64,000 nucleotides of DNA, taken from positions 434,001-498,000 of the forward strand of contig NZ_JONU01000007.1 in the NCBI RefSeq assembly GCF_000711985.1, in the 5' to 3' direction. The notes under the pieces are model-generated. The model was not told where the DNA came from and did not search any database. It saw only the letters and a program-made list of their open reading frames with translations. This stretch comes from Rheinheimera texasensis DSM 17496. GTDB lineage: Bacteria; Pseudomonadota; Gammaproteobacteria; Enterobacterales; Alteromonadaceae. How positions within the stretch are numbered: the stretch's first letter is position 1; each line of letters starts with the position of its first letter. This document shows positions 46,320-54,343 of the stretch, one piece after another. The translations under genes and the position numbers were made by a program.

Positions 46320-46973
46320 GTGGTTCAGGCTGTTATTTTTGATATGGACGGGTTGTTGCTCGATTCGGAGGATTTCTGGCAACAAGCTGAATTTGAGACC
46401 TTTTCTGCTTTAGGCGTCCCGCTGACTCTGGCGGATACTGCAAAAACTGTTGGCTGGCGCTGTGACTATGTGGTTGATTACTGGCACCGGCAAGCGCCGT
46501 GGAGTGGGCCAACTTGCACAGAGGTTGCCGATACCATCATCGACAAAGTGATTTTGCTGCTGCGCCAGCATGGCACCTTGTTACCTGGTGCCCGTGAGGC
46601 GCTGCAGCGGTGCCAGCGTATAGGCTTACCGGTCGCCCTTGCGACTTCATCGAACCACAACATGATGCTGGCGGCGCTTGAGCATTTTGAGCTGGCGGGC
46701 TATTTTCAGGCCACTTGTTCGGCGCAATATCTGCCTTATGCCAAACCCCATCCGCAGGTGTATTTAAATGCGGCGGCGGCGCTTGGCATTCCTCCGGAAC
46801 ATTGCCTCGCATTGGAAGACAGCGTGACCGGTGTGATTGCGGCCAAGGCGGCACGCATGCGTTGTATCGCAGTGCCAGAGGCACATCTGCGGCATGACCC
46901 CAGATACAACATCGCCGATAAAGTGCTGGATTCCCTGTTACAACTCGACGACAGTCTGCTGCTAAATCGCTGA
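46320..46973 (+). CDS. hxpB: HAD-superfamily sugar-phosphate phosphatase (HxpB/YniC type)
   Basis: Dephosphorylates hexitol and hexose phosphates such as 2-deoxyglucose 6-phosphate. The 217-residue product starts at GTG 46320 with AGGAGATAAT in front; the adjacent ATG two bases earlier is out of frame. Motif I FDMDGLLLDSEDFW, motif II LATSSNHNMM, motif III Lys in AKPHPQVYL, motif IV ALEDSVTGVIAAKAA. In E. coli yniA and yniC are also near each other and near thrS, which supports the assignment. Confidence 0.9.
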   Translation: MVQAVIFDMDGLLLDSEDFWQQAEFETFSALGVPLTLADTAKTVGWRCDYVVDYWHRQAPWSGPTCTEVADTIIDKVILLLRQHGTLLPGAREALQRCQRIGLPVALATSSNHNMMLAALEHFELAGYFQATCSAQYLPYAKPHPQVYLNAAAALGIPPEHCLALEDSVTGVIAAKAARMRCIAVPEAHLRHDPRYNIADKVLDSLLQLDDSLLLNR

Positions 46974-47017
46974 ACTGACGCCGCTTTCCCCACACAGCTT
47001 TACAGGTGGAAGTTTTG

Positions 47018-47039
47018 GAGCGAAACCCTGGTTTCGCTC
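47018..47039. repeat. perfect 9-bp inverted repeat between hxpB and the CPXCG gene
   Basis: GAGCGAAAC, loop CCTG and GTTTCGCTC lie midway in the 133-nt spacer. There is no T run, so it is not a standard terminator. It could be an mRNA hairpin or a dispersed palindromic repeat. Confidence 0.55.
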
Positions 47040-47106
47040 ACGCTCGCCGCATCCAGCTTACAGTCCTACACTGCAACAACGGCGCAACTCAAATGAGGAG
47101 AATCCG

Positions 47107-47307
47107 ATGCAACTCCTTTATAAAACCATCCTTTGCCCCTTTTGCGGTCATCCCACTCACATCACATTGGATATCAGCGGCGATGATCAGGACGACATCG
47201 AGGATTGCAGCAATTGCTGCAACCCAATTCACATTGTGATGCATAAGGACGAGTCACGGCATAGCGTGCAGGTGTTTGTCGACGCAGAGGACGAACAGTT
47301 TTACTGA
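47107..47307 (+). CDS. CPXCG-motif cysteine-rich protein
   Basis: Small 66-residue protein with CPFCG (Cys10, Cys13) and DCSNCCNPIH, a likely zinc knuckle of the CPXCG family, plus an acidic middle (DDQDDIED) and tail. Function unknown. A GAGGAGAATCCG site precedes ATG. Its last 7 nt overlap the convergent 3' end of ribE. Confidence 0.85.
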   Translation: MQLLYKTILCPFCGHPTHITLDISGDDQDDIEDCSNCCNPIHIVMHKDESRHSVQVFVDAEDEQFY

Positions 47308-47918
47308 CCACGTTGTGCCAGATAACGCTCGACGGTTTGTACTATAGTCACAGTTTGCTGATCGCATTCCAGATTAAGCCGGTCACCCACTTGCTTGCTG
47401 CCAAGTGTGGTCACTGCCAGTGTTTCCGGAATGAGGTGCAGCCAAAAACTGTGGCCCTCAATAGCGCCGACGGTCAAGCTGGCACCATCGACTGCAATAA
47501 AACCCTTTGGCTGAATAAAGGCCGCCAGCTCGGCCGGAAAACTAAGCTGCACGGCACAGTTTTCGGAGGTGCGCTTTATCGTTAGTATTTCGGCAGTCGC
47601 AGAAACATGACCGGATACGATGTGGCCACCGATTTCATCGCCAAATTTCAGCGAACGCTCAAAGTTGACCCAGTCACCGTTTTGCAGCATCCCGAGATTA
47701 GTTTTTTGCAGCGTTTCGTCAATCACATCAAAGCTGACCCAACCGGCAGCTTCGTTAAATTCAGTGGCGGTCAGGCAAGTGCCATTCACTGCAATACTGG
47801 CACCGCGCTGCAGCTGCTGCAGCAAAGCTGGCGCTGTCTGCAGCGTTAACCTGACAAAGTTGTTGCGCCGCTCAACTTCTTTCACCAGTACCTGTGCCTG
47901 CACTATTCCTGTAAACAT
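47301..47918 (-). CDS. ribE: riboflavin synthase alpha subunit
   Basis: Dismutates two 6,7-dimethyl-8-ribityllumazine molecules to riboflavin. ATG at 47918 gives MFTGIVQAQV, the family N-terminus; a 13-codon in-frame extension is rejected. The 205-residue product shows the two lumazine-binding repeats: VNGTCLTATE with SGHVSATAEI, and VDGASLTVG. No FMN riboswitch is evident in the short upstream region to norM. Confidence 0.95.
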   Translation of the reverse strand: MFTGIVQAQVLVKEVERRNNFVRLTLQTAPALLQQLQRGASIAVNGTCLTATEFNEAAGWVSFDVIDETLQKTNLGMLQNGDWVNFERSLKFGDEIGGHIVSGHVSATAEILTIKRTSENCAVQLSFPAELAAFIQPKGFIAVDGASLTVGAIEGHSFWLHLIPETLAVTTLGSKQVGDRLNLECDQQTVTIVQTVERYLAQRGQ

Positions 47919-47984
47919 GCCAATCCTCGTTGTGTTAACATTTAAGCTTCTGAGCACGAGCTGTTGCAGCCCAAAGAGCGCCCC

Positions 47985-49379
47985 ATGTTACCTTTTTCCC
48001 GATTTGAAGCAAAAACCATTCTGAAACTCTCTGGCCCGATCATGGTGGCGCAGCTGACGCAAACCATGATGTATGTCATCGACACCCTGATGGCTGGCCG
48101 GGTTGGTGTCACCGACATGGCTGCAGTGGCCATTGGGTCGGCGTTATGGTTACCGATTTTATTAACTTTTCAGGGCCTGTTACTCGCGTTGACGCCGATT
48201 ATTGCTCAGCATTTTGGTGCCGGCCGCCACAAAGAAATTCTGCCAGCCACCTATCAGGGCGGATTATTGGCGCTGGCAATGGCACTGATAATTTTCGCCG
48301 GCATGCAGTTTATCCAGCTGCCGCTTAGCATGATGCAAATGGACGAGGAACTGCGGCAAAAAGCTCTGGCCTATCTCGGTTACATCGCCTGGGGCATTTT
48401 CCCGGCCGCCGGTTATATGATTTTACGTAATCTTTACGAAGGTATTGGTTACACCAAAGCGGCGATGTGGATCAGTTTTGTTGGCATTCTGGTGAATATT
48501 CCCGCCAACTATGTGTTTATCTACGGCAAATTCGGTATGCCGGCGCTGGGTGGCGCAGGCTGTGGCCTTGCTACCAGCCTGGTGTTTGTGGCGATGTTCC
48601 TGACTTTGTTAGGCTACGCCGCCTTTGGCAGACGCACTGGTTTTGTCCGCGCCAGGCTTCATTCCTACCGACCGGATTTCGCGCAGATTTGGCAAATCGT
48701 CGCTTTAGGCACGCCGGTGGCCTTTGCCTTTTTCTTTGAAGTGACCTTGTTTACCTGCATTCCGTTGATGATTGCGCATTTAGGCCCGACCGTGGTCGCG
48801 GCACATCAAATCGCCAATAATTTCTGCTCTATGGTGTTTATGTTGCCACTGAGTATTGGTCTGGCAACCACTATCCGTGTTGGCCATCTGGCAGGCGCGA
48901 GCGATGTCAAAGAACTGCGTAAAGCCATCGCCACTGCAATTCAGATTGGTTTGTTGCTGGCAGTAGGTATCGCCTTATTGACTTTGTTGACACGGCATCT
49001 GGTCGCAGCACAATACAGCACAGATCCGGCGGTACTGGAACTCGCGGTGGCGATTCTCATTCTGGCTTGTTTTTATCAGCTGTCTGATGCAGTCCAGGTG
49101 ATTTGCAGCTGCACGCTGCGCGGCCTGAAATACACTAAACCGATTTTTTACATCACTTTTATCGCCTACTGGCCCATCGGCTTTGGCCTTGGCTGCGTAT
49201 TAGGATTAACCGACTGGCTGGTGCCGGCAATGGGCGCGCAAGGCTTTTGGGTTGGCATCATTATTGGTCTGACCGTCGCCGCAGTGCTGCTCGGTCGGTT
49301 ATTAGTCTGGCAACTGAAACGGATGGAAGATGGCAGCTGGCAACCGGCAGAGCCGCATCAAAGCATGTTACCTCATTAA
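47985..49379 (+). CDS. norM: MATE-family multidrug/sodium antiporter NorM
   Basis: Inner-membrane exporter of cationic drugs in exchange for Na+ or H+. The 464-residue product has twelve hydrophobic helices in two halves. The first helix SGPIMVAQLTQTMMYVIDTLMAG carries the NorM signature, and GAGCGLATS and PVAFAFFFEVTLF mark helices 6-7. ATG at 47985 (MLPFSRFEAKT) is preceded by AAAGAG; a TTG seven codons upstream is less likely. It is divergent from ribE by 66 nt, a common arrangement. Confidence 0.92.
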   Translation: MLPFSRFEAKTILKLSGPIMVAQLTQTMMYVIDTLMAGRVGVTDMAAVAIGSALWLPILLTFQGLLLALTPIIAQHFGAGRHKEILPATYQGGLLALAMALIIFAGMQFIQLPLSMMQMDEELRQKALAYLGYIAWGIFPAAGYMILRNLYEGIGYTKAAMWISFVGILVNIPANYVFIYGKFGMPALGGAGCGLATSLVFVAMFLTLLGYAAFGRRTGFVRARLHSYRPDFAQIWQIVALGTPVAFAFFFEVTLFTCIPLMIAHLGPTVVAAHQIANNFCSMVFMLPLSIGLATTIRVGHLAGASDVKELRKAIATAIQIGLLLAVGIALLTLLTRHLVAAQYSTDPAVLELAVAILILACFYQLSDAVQVICSCTLRGLKYTKPIFYITFIAYWPIGFGLGCVLGLTDWLVPAMGAQGFWVGIIIGLTVAAVLLGRLLVWQLKRMEDGSWQPAEPHQSMLPH

Positions 49380-50394
49380 TAGCCTGCTCAGGTGTTGCCT
49401 GCTGCTTGGCATTGCAGCAGGGCTTAACGCCTGTATGCCTTATCCGGAATCGCAGCTTCGCGATTATCAGGCGCGGTTACAGCGCTTGTTGCCACAAGCA
49501 CAGTTCAGCGAATCACTGAGTAAAGCGGTGTTACCGCCATTACCGGAGGTGCGTGAGCTGACCCAGCCCATCGCTGCCGCGACTATTGACCTCACAGACA
49601 TGCTGGCGCTCGATGTCTGTGACTTAGAAACGTTAATTGCTGAGCGCAACAGCAGCCTTGGCAAGGTACAGACCGATGCGGGTTTACTACATTATGAACT
49701 GCGTTTGCTCGATAAACTCGGTCTTTGCCTGACGACGCCGGCGCTGAGCAAGCAACTTGATGCAGAGCTTATCGCCAAATTGCAGCTGATCTATCAGCAA
49801 AAACAACAACAGCTGCCTACTGTATTTGCCAATCTGCTTAGCCGTGACCAGACACTGCGTCAGCAGTTAGCCGGCAGTCAGCGTGGTGTAGCCCCAGATC
49901 AAGGTGGCCGCGCCGAAACGCTGCAGGCACTGCAACAACTCAACAAACTGCGCCAGCTGGTGCTGCAACAGGATTATCGGGCAGCAAGTAAAATCGATAT
50001 TAATCAGGCGCTGGGGACTTTACATCAGACACAGCTGCTTGCCGATTTGCAGCACAGCCTGCGCATGTCGCAACAATTTTTCCTGCAGCTGAATGCAGCT
50101 TTGGCAAGGCTCAGCAACTCCGAATTTTGTCAGGCCGACCGCAACATCCGGGATAACTTGCTGCAGCAGATTTTTATTGGCCGGGTGCAAAACGGGCTGG
50201 CCCGCCTCGATGGTATGGCGGCCGAACTCAGTACTGCCCTGCTACAGCTGTATCAGCAACATCCATTGCAGCCAGCCATTCAGCAAAGACTACTGGCGCC
50301 GCAATTCGACCTGCAACAACAACTCAGACAACATGTGACCTTTTGGCAACGCTGGCGTCAGTGCGACCGGCCTGCCCCGACTGTCGCAAACTAA
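49330..50394 (+). CDS. DUF3080-type lipoprotein
   Basis: The 354-residue product has a signal with GIAAGLNAC (lipobox, Cys35), then a helical, Gln/Leu-rich region with TDMLALDVCDLETLIAERNSSLGK near residues 94-117, typical of DUF3080 proteins, whose function is unknown. ATG at 49330 overlaps the norM end by 50 nt; it gives a long n-region, but no other in-frame ATG/GTG/TTG precedes the lipobox. Probably co-transcribed with norM. Confidence 0.78.
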   Translation: MAAGNRQSRIKACYLINSLLRCCLLLGIAAGLNACMPYPESQLRDYQARLQRLLPQAQFSESLSKAVLPPLPEVRELTQPIAAATIDLTDMLALDVCDLETLIAERNSSLGKVQTDAGLLHYELRLLDKLGLCLTTPALSKQLDAELIAKLQLIYQQKQQQLPTVFANLLSRDQTLRQQLAGSQRGVAPDQGGRAETLQALQQLNKLRQLVLQQDYRAASKIDINQALGTLHQTQLLADLQHSLRMSQQFFLQLNAALARLSNSEFCQADRNIRDNLLQQIFIGRVQNGLARLDGMAAELSTALLQLYQQHPLQPAIQQRLLAPQFDLQQQLRQHVTFWQRWRQCDRPAPTVAN

Positions 50395-50462
50395 ACTGAC
50401 ACCGACAAAATCGCGCCTGCGCGCAAAATTGCAGCGGTTAAACCAGCTTACCGAAAAAACTC

Positions 50463-50491
50463 TTGCATTCACTGAAGGCAAAAAATACTAT
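50463..50491 (+). promoter_or_regulatory. promoter of the tRNA-Val pair
   Basis: TTGCAT (50463-50468), 17-nt spacer, TACTAT (50486-50491), followed by a GC-rich discriminator (AGCCGCCG) as in stringently controlled stable-RNA promoters. Start near 50498. Confidence 0.65.
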
Positions 50492-50526
50492 AGCCGCCGT
50501 TGTCAGCACAGCTGATGACACAGGTT

Positions 50527-50603
50527 GCGTCCTTAGCTCAGTTGGTTAGAGCACCACCTTGACATGGTGGGGGTCGGTGGTTCGAGTCCACTAGGACGCA
50601 CCA
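50527..50603 (+). tRNA. tRNA-Val (anticodon GAC)
   Basis: 77 nt including encoded CCA. Acceptor GCGTCCT pairs AGGACGC. D-arm TAGCTCAGTTGGTTAGAGC, anticodon stem CCACC/GGTGG with loop TTGACAT (GAC reads GUC and GUU), and T-arm with GGTTCGAGTCC. Confidence 0.97.
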
Positions 50604-50628
50604 AATTCTCAAAATAGCACGCCCAGTT

Positions 50629-50705
50629 GCGTCCTTAGCTCAGTTGGTTAGAGCACCACCTTGACATGGTGGGGGTCGGTGGTTCGAGTCCACTAGGACG
50701 CACCA
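50629..50705 (+). tRNA. tRNA-Val (anticodon GAC), identical second copy
   Basis: Same 77-nt sequence as the copy 102 nt upstream, with encoded CCA. The 25-nt spacer is A/C-rich. The two are probably cut from one transcript. Confidence 0.97.
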
Positions 50706-51037
50706 AATCTCTTAATTTCTGCAAATAAATCATAGGTCTGATAAACCCTATAGTCTTGGTGTAATCTTACGTCTATCAGCAGTATTTAACTATTCGTTGC
50801 CCAGTCTTCAACAGCCCCCATATTGACCTCAGCGGTTCCTACGCGCCAACCATAGCTGATTTTTCATTTGCCCGCGGCCAATACTAAGTAACATCGCGGC
50901 AATGTCGTAAAGAACAAAAATGTGAACGGCGCCATGCCTCTTTGCGTAAACTGACTACTATTCTAATTCGGTACAGATGCCCCCTGCTGCGCCAGCGGGT
51001 CTTTAGTTCGCATAATCGTAACCTGTCGGGAATCGTC
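50706..51037. other. intergenic region before the chemoreceptor gene
   Basis: 332 nt without a convincing gene. ATAGG-N10-CCTAT-like pairing near 50730-50752 could end the tRNA transcript, but no U tract follows. A weak GC stem (CCCTGCT...AGCGGG) lies near 50982-51000. I looked for a sigma28 promoter and found no good match. Confidence 0.4.
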
Positions 51038-52978
51038 ATGACCATTCAACGAAAATTCACCGTTATCTTATGTCTGCTCAGTGTCGCACTACTGCTGGTA
51101 GCTTTTGGCTTCATCTGGAACAACACGCACAGTGAATTACAACAAAGCCTGGCGAAGCAAGAAAAAGACCTGCAAAGGGAATTATTAAACTCTTTAAAAT
51201 TGACCGACGCCCTACTGACACAACAGACTAGAGCCAGTATGCGGGTGTTTCGACAAACGCTCGCAGCAGCCGGCCCAATCCAGGCAGGAGAACTCGCGCA
51301 GGTTGGCAGTATGCAGGTTCCTGACCTTTTGATAGGTGGACAGTCGCAGGCCAATCAGTTTTCTTTGGTCGATGCTCATACTGCGATGCTGGGAGGAACA
51401 GCGACACTGTTTAGCAAAGCAGATGATCAATTTATCCGTATCTCAACCAACGTTCAGTCAGCCAATGGCCGGGCCATCGGCACTGCGCTGGCACCAACCG
51501 GTAGTGCCTACGCAGCAATCAAACAAAAAAAGGCCTTTTACGGCCATGTCGATATTCTTGGCAACCCTTTCATCACTGCTTATGAACCTTTAATTGACAC
51601 CAACGACACCTTAATTGGCATTGCTTATGTCGGATATAAAGCTGATTTGGCTGAACTGAACGAATTAGTCAGTCACAGCAAATTGCTTGATCTTGGCTTT
51701 GTCGCTCTTATTGATAAATCCGGTGTGGTTCGCGCAGCCTCAGCACAGATGAAACCTGATGAACTGAAAAAAGCACTGAATGATTCCGAGACATGGACTA
51801 TCAGCTCACAGGAATTTACCCCCTGGCAATACCGGGTGATCACCGGCGTGAATAACGCAGAGGTCAATGCCGTTGTACGCAGCGAAATCGCCAAAACGTT
51901 TGCTTGGCTCAGTTTTTCTGTGCTGTGTTTCATTGGTGCAGTGTATCTAATGCTGCAAAAACTGGTGATACAACGCATCGAAGCAACAAACGCTGCGATT
52001 GCTGCACTCACTAATGGTGACGGCGATTTGACCAAACGTTTCGCTGTCTATAGCAACGATGAGTTTGGTCAAATGGCGCGACAATTTGATCTGCTCCTCA
52101 GCCAACTACAGCAAATGATGGGGCAAATCGCTGCCATCACCAGAGAGTTACTGGCTTCATCGGGTCAGCTGTCAGGCTTTGCCCAGCAAAGTTACCGGGC
52201 AACACAAGACGCCGCCTCACGTCTGACACAGGTAACAGATGCTGCCAGTCAATTATCAGAGAAGTCTGCCGCTGTGACCTACAATGTAATTGTTGCAAGC
52301 GACAGCAGCGTGCATATTGCAGCTATCACCCAGGATGCCAGCACTGCATTAGAACGGGCAATCACCCAGTCTAACCGGCAGGTCGAGGCGCTCGAGAAAG
52401 CAAACGAAGCCATGACGGGGCTCAGCAATGCCAGCAGTCAGATTGGTAGCATTCTGGAGGTGATTAGTGCCATCGCGGAACAAACTAATTTGCTGGCATT
52501 AAACGCCGCGATTGAAGCAGCACGCGCCGGTGAGCAAGGCCGCGGCTTCGCGGTCGTTGCTGACGAAGTTCGCTCGCTGGCCAGCCGGACCCAGGCCAGT
52601 ACCAGCGAGATCCGCCAAAAAATTGAACAATTACAGCAAGGGGTAACGCTAGTCGGTGGGATTAACAGAGAATACCACCAGATCGTGGCCGAATCTCAAC
52701 AGCACACAGCAGAGGCAAATCAAGCACTTGGTAAAGTCCTGCATGCCAGTCAAACTATCAATCAATTAAACGGACAAATTAGTACTCTGGCCGCAGATCA
52801 GGCCAAATTAGCTGCCGCAATGCAGCAGCAGACATCTGCACTGATGCAGACCACCGACCACAGTAGTTTACAGGCAAGAAACACTGACGAAGCCAGTCAG
52901 GCAGTAAAATCTCTGGCTGAGCGCTACCAGCAGGAGTTGACCAAATACCAAATTAACGAGACCAAACACCGCACCTGA
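51038..52978 (+). CDS. methyl-accepting chemotaxis protein with periplasmic Cache domain
   Basis: Transmembrane chemoreceptor of 646 residues. ATG at 51038 ([10 protein letters not shown]) begins directly before TM1 (about 8-29); a 32-codon upstream extension from a TTG is rejected. The periplasmic part (about 35-285) has [18 protein letters not shown] and [19 protein letters not shown], typical of a single Cache domain. TM2 is about 288-308, then HAMP (about 310-365). The signalling tip is [30 protein letters not shown] split around residue 485-515. No C-terminal CheR-tethering pentapeptide is seen. Ligand unknown. Confidence 0.94.
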   Translation: MTIQRKFTVILCLLSVALLLVAFGFIWNNTHSELQQSLAKQEKDLQRELLNSLKLTDALLTQQTRASMRVFRQTLAAAGPIQAGELAQVGSMQVPDLLIGGQSQANQFSLVDAHTAMLGGTATLFSKADDQFIRISTNVQSANGRAIGTALAPTGSAYAAIKQKKAFYGHVDILGNPFITAYEPLIDTNDTLIGIAYVGYKADLAELNELVSHSKLLDLGFVALIDKSGVVRAASAQMKPDELKKALNDSETWTISSQEFTPWQYRVITGVNNAEVNAVVRSEIAKTFAWLSFSVLCFIGAVYLMLQKLVIQRIEATNAAIAALTNGDGDLTKRFAVYSNDEFGQMARQFDLLLSQLQQMMGQIAAITRELLASSGQLSGFAQQSYRATQDAASRLTQVTDAASQLSEKSAAVTYNVIVASDSSVHIAAITQDASTALERAITQSNRQVEALEKANEAMTGLSNASSQIGSILEVISAIAEQTNLLALNAAIEAARAGEQGRGFAVVADEVRSLASRTQASTSEIRQKIEQLQQGVTLVGGINREYHQIVAESQQHTAEANQALGKVLHASQTINQLNGQISTLAADQAKLAAAMQQQTSALMQTTDHSSLQARNTDEASQAVKSLAERYQQELTKYQINETKHRT

Positions 52979-53076
52979 TGACAAAGTTATCAGCGTTTTG
53001 ACAAACAGAGTGCTGGCTGCCTGGGACTTTTTTATGTCAGGATGACTAACTTACAATTTGCTGAGTTCGCCCTGTA

Positions 53077-54276
53077 ATGCCCCTTTCAGATATCGTGATT
53101 TTATCTGCCGCCCGCACCGCCATTGGCAGTTTTGGCGGCTCGTTATCCGGTTTTAGCCCGGCCGAGCTTGGTACAGTCGCAGCGCAGGCGGCGATTAGTC
53201 GAAGTGGTGTGCCCGCCAGTGATATCAGCACATCGGTGTTTGGGCATATCATCACCACCAGCGCAGCCGATGTGTATCTGGCCCGCCATATTGCGCTAAA
53301 TTGCGGCATGCCAACACATAGTGACGCTTTTCAGGTCAATCGGTTATGTGGCTCTGGCTTACAGGCGGTGTTAAGTGCGGCCCAGCAGCTGATGTTAAAT
53401 GCCAATAGCGCTTCTGACCCCGTCGCTTTGTGTGGCGGCGCTGAATCGATGTCGCAGGGCGCGTTTTTGTTACCTGGCGTGCGTAGAGGCCTGCGGTTTG
53501 GTCACAGTAGTGTGACCGATTTAACGTTGGGAATATTGACCGACCCTTTTGGCAGCGGCCATATGGGGATCACAGCAGAAAACATCGCCAGGCAATATCA
53601 GTTCAGCCGCACTGAACTTGACCAGTTTGCCCTGCAAAGCCAACAACGCGCGGCGCGGGCGCAACAAAATGGGTTGTTTGACAGCCAAATCACACCAGTG
53701 CGTATGACTGGCCGCCACGGCGATACACTGTTTGCTAAGGATGAACATCTGCGGCCAGACACTACGCTGCAGAGCCTGACGCAGCTTAAACCGGCCTTTC
53801 AAACAGACGGACTGGTCACTGCCGGCAACGCCTCTGGCCTCAACGATGGCGCCGCAGCACTGGTGCTCGCCACCACAGATTATGCCCGCGCCCATGGCCT
53901 TCACGTTAAAGCACGGCTGCGCAGCTGCGCCTTTGCCGGCTTGGACCCTGCCATGATGGGACTTGGGCCTGTTCCGGCAGTTCGGCAAGTGCTGCAGCAA
54001 AGCGGGATCGCGCTTGCAGACATTGCCGTTATTGAATCCAACGAAGCCTTTGCCGCGCAGGCGCTGGCTGTCAGCCAGACGCTTGGTTTTGATCCTGCAC
54101 GGGTCAATCCAAACGGCGGTGCTATTGCGCTTGGTCATCCGGTCGGCGCAACCGGAGCGCTGCTGGTGGTTAAAGCCCTGTACGAACTGGAACGCATCGA
54201 CGGTCAGTTTGCACTCGTCACATTGTGTATCGGAGGCGGTCAGGGGATAGCCCTGTTATTGGAGCGGCCCCAATGA
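53077..54276 (+). CDS. acetyl-CoA acetyltransferase (thiolase), second copy in window
   Basis: The 399-residue product has catalytic Cys in VNRLCGSGLQAV, VNPNGGAIALGHPVGATGA with the active His, and TLCIGGGQGIAL with the second Cys; ESNEAFAAQ replaces the more usual NEAFAAQ context with Asn retained. It differs clearly from the thiolase at 19830. It stands alone between a chemoreceptor and a diguanylate cyclase, so pathway is unclear. Possible roles are acetoacetyl-CoA or 3-oxovaleryl-CoA chemistry. Confidence 0.9.
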   Translation: MPLSDIVILSAARTAIGSFGGSLSGFSPAELGTVAAQAAISRSGVPASDISTSVFGHIITTSAADVYLARHIALNCGMPTHSDAFQVNRLCGSGLQAVLSAAQQLMLNANSASDPVALCGGAESMSQGAFLLPGVRRGLRFGHSSVTDLTLGILTDPFGSGHMGITAENIARQYQFSRTELDQFALQSQQRAARAQQNGLFDSQITPVRMTGRHGDTLFAKDEHLRPDTTLQSLTQLKPAFQTDGLVTAGNASGLNDGAAALVLATTDYARAHGLHVKARLRSCAFAGLDPAMMGLGPVPAVRQVLQQSGIALADIAVIESNEAFAAQALAVSQTLGFDPARVNPNGGAIALGHPVGATGALLVVKALYELERIDGQFALVTLCIGGGQGIALLLERPQ

Positions 54277-54343
54277 GGGAACCGATGCGCGCTGTCAGCC
54301 GCTGCCAGCCGCTTTTAACAAAAGTCAGCCTGGAGGAATGAAT

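Noticed and set aside
50880..50950. Sigma28 (flagellar) promoter before the chemoreceptor
   Set aside because: TAAA is present near 50909, but the -10 GCCGATAA-like element is missing.
50942..51037. N-terminal extension of the chemoreceptor from a TTG
   Set aside because: The 32 extra residues precede the first transmembrane helix and have no homology; ATG 51038 fits the family.
52985..53036. Terminator after the chemoreceptor gene
   Set aside because: A T run is present near 53028, but the preceding sequence does not form a convincing stem.
53521..54138. 205-codon minus-strand frame opposite the thiolase
   Set aside because: Shadow of a clear thiolase gene.
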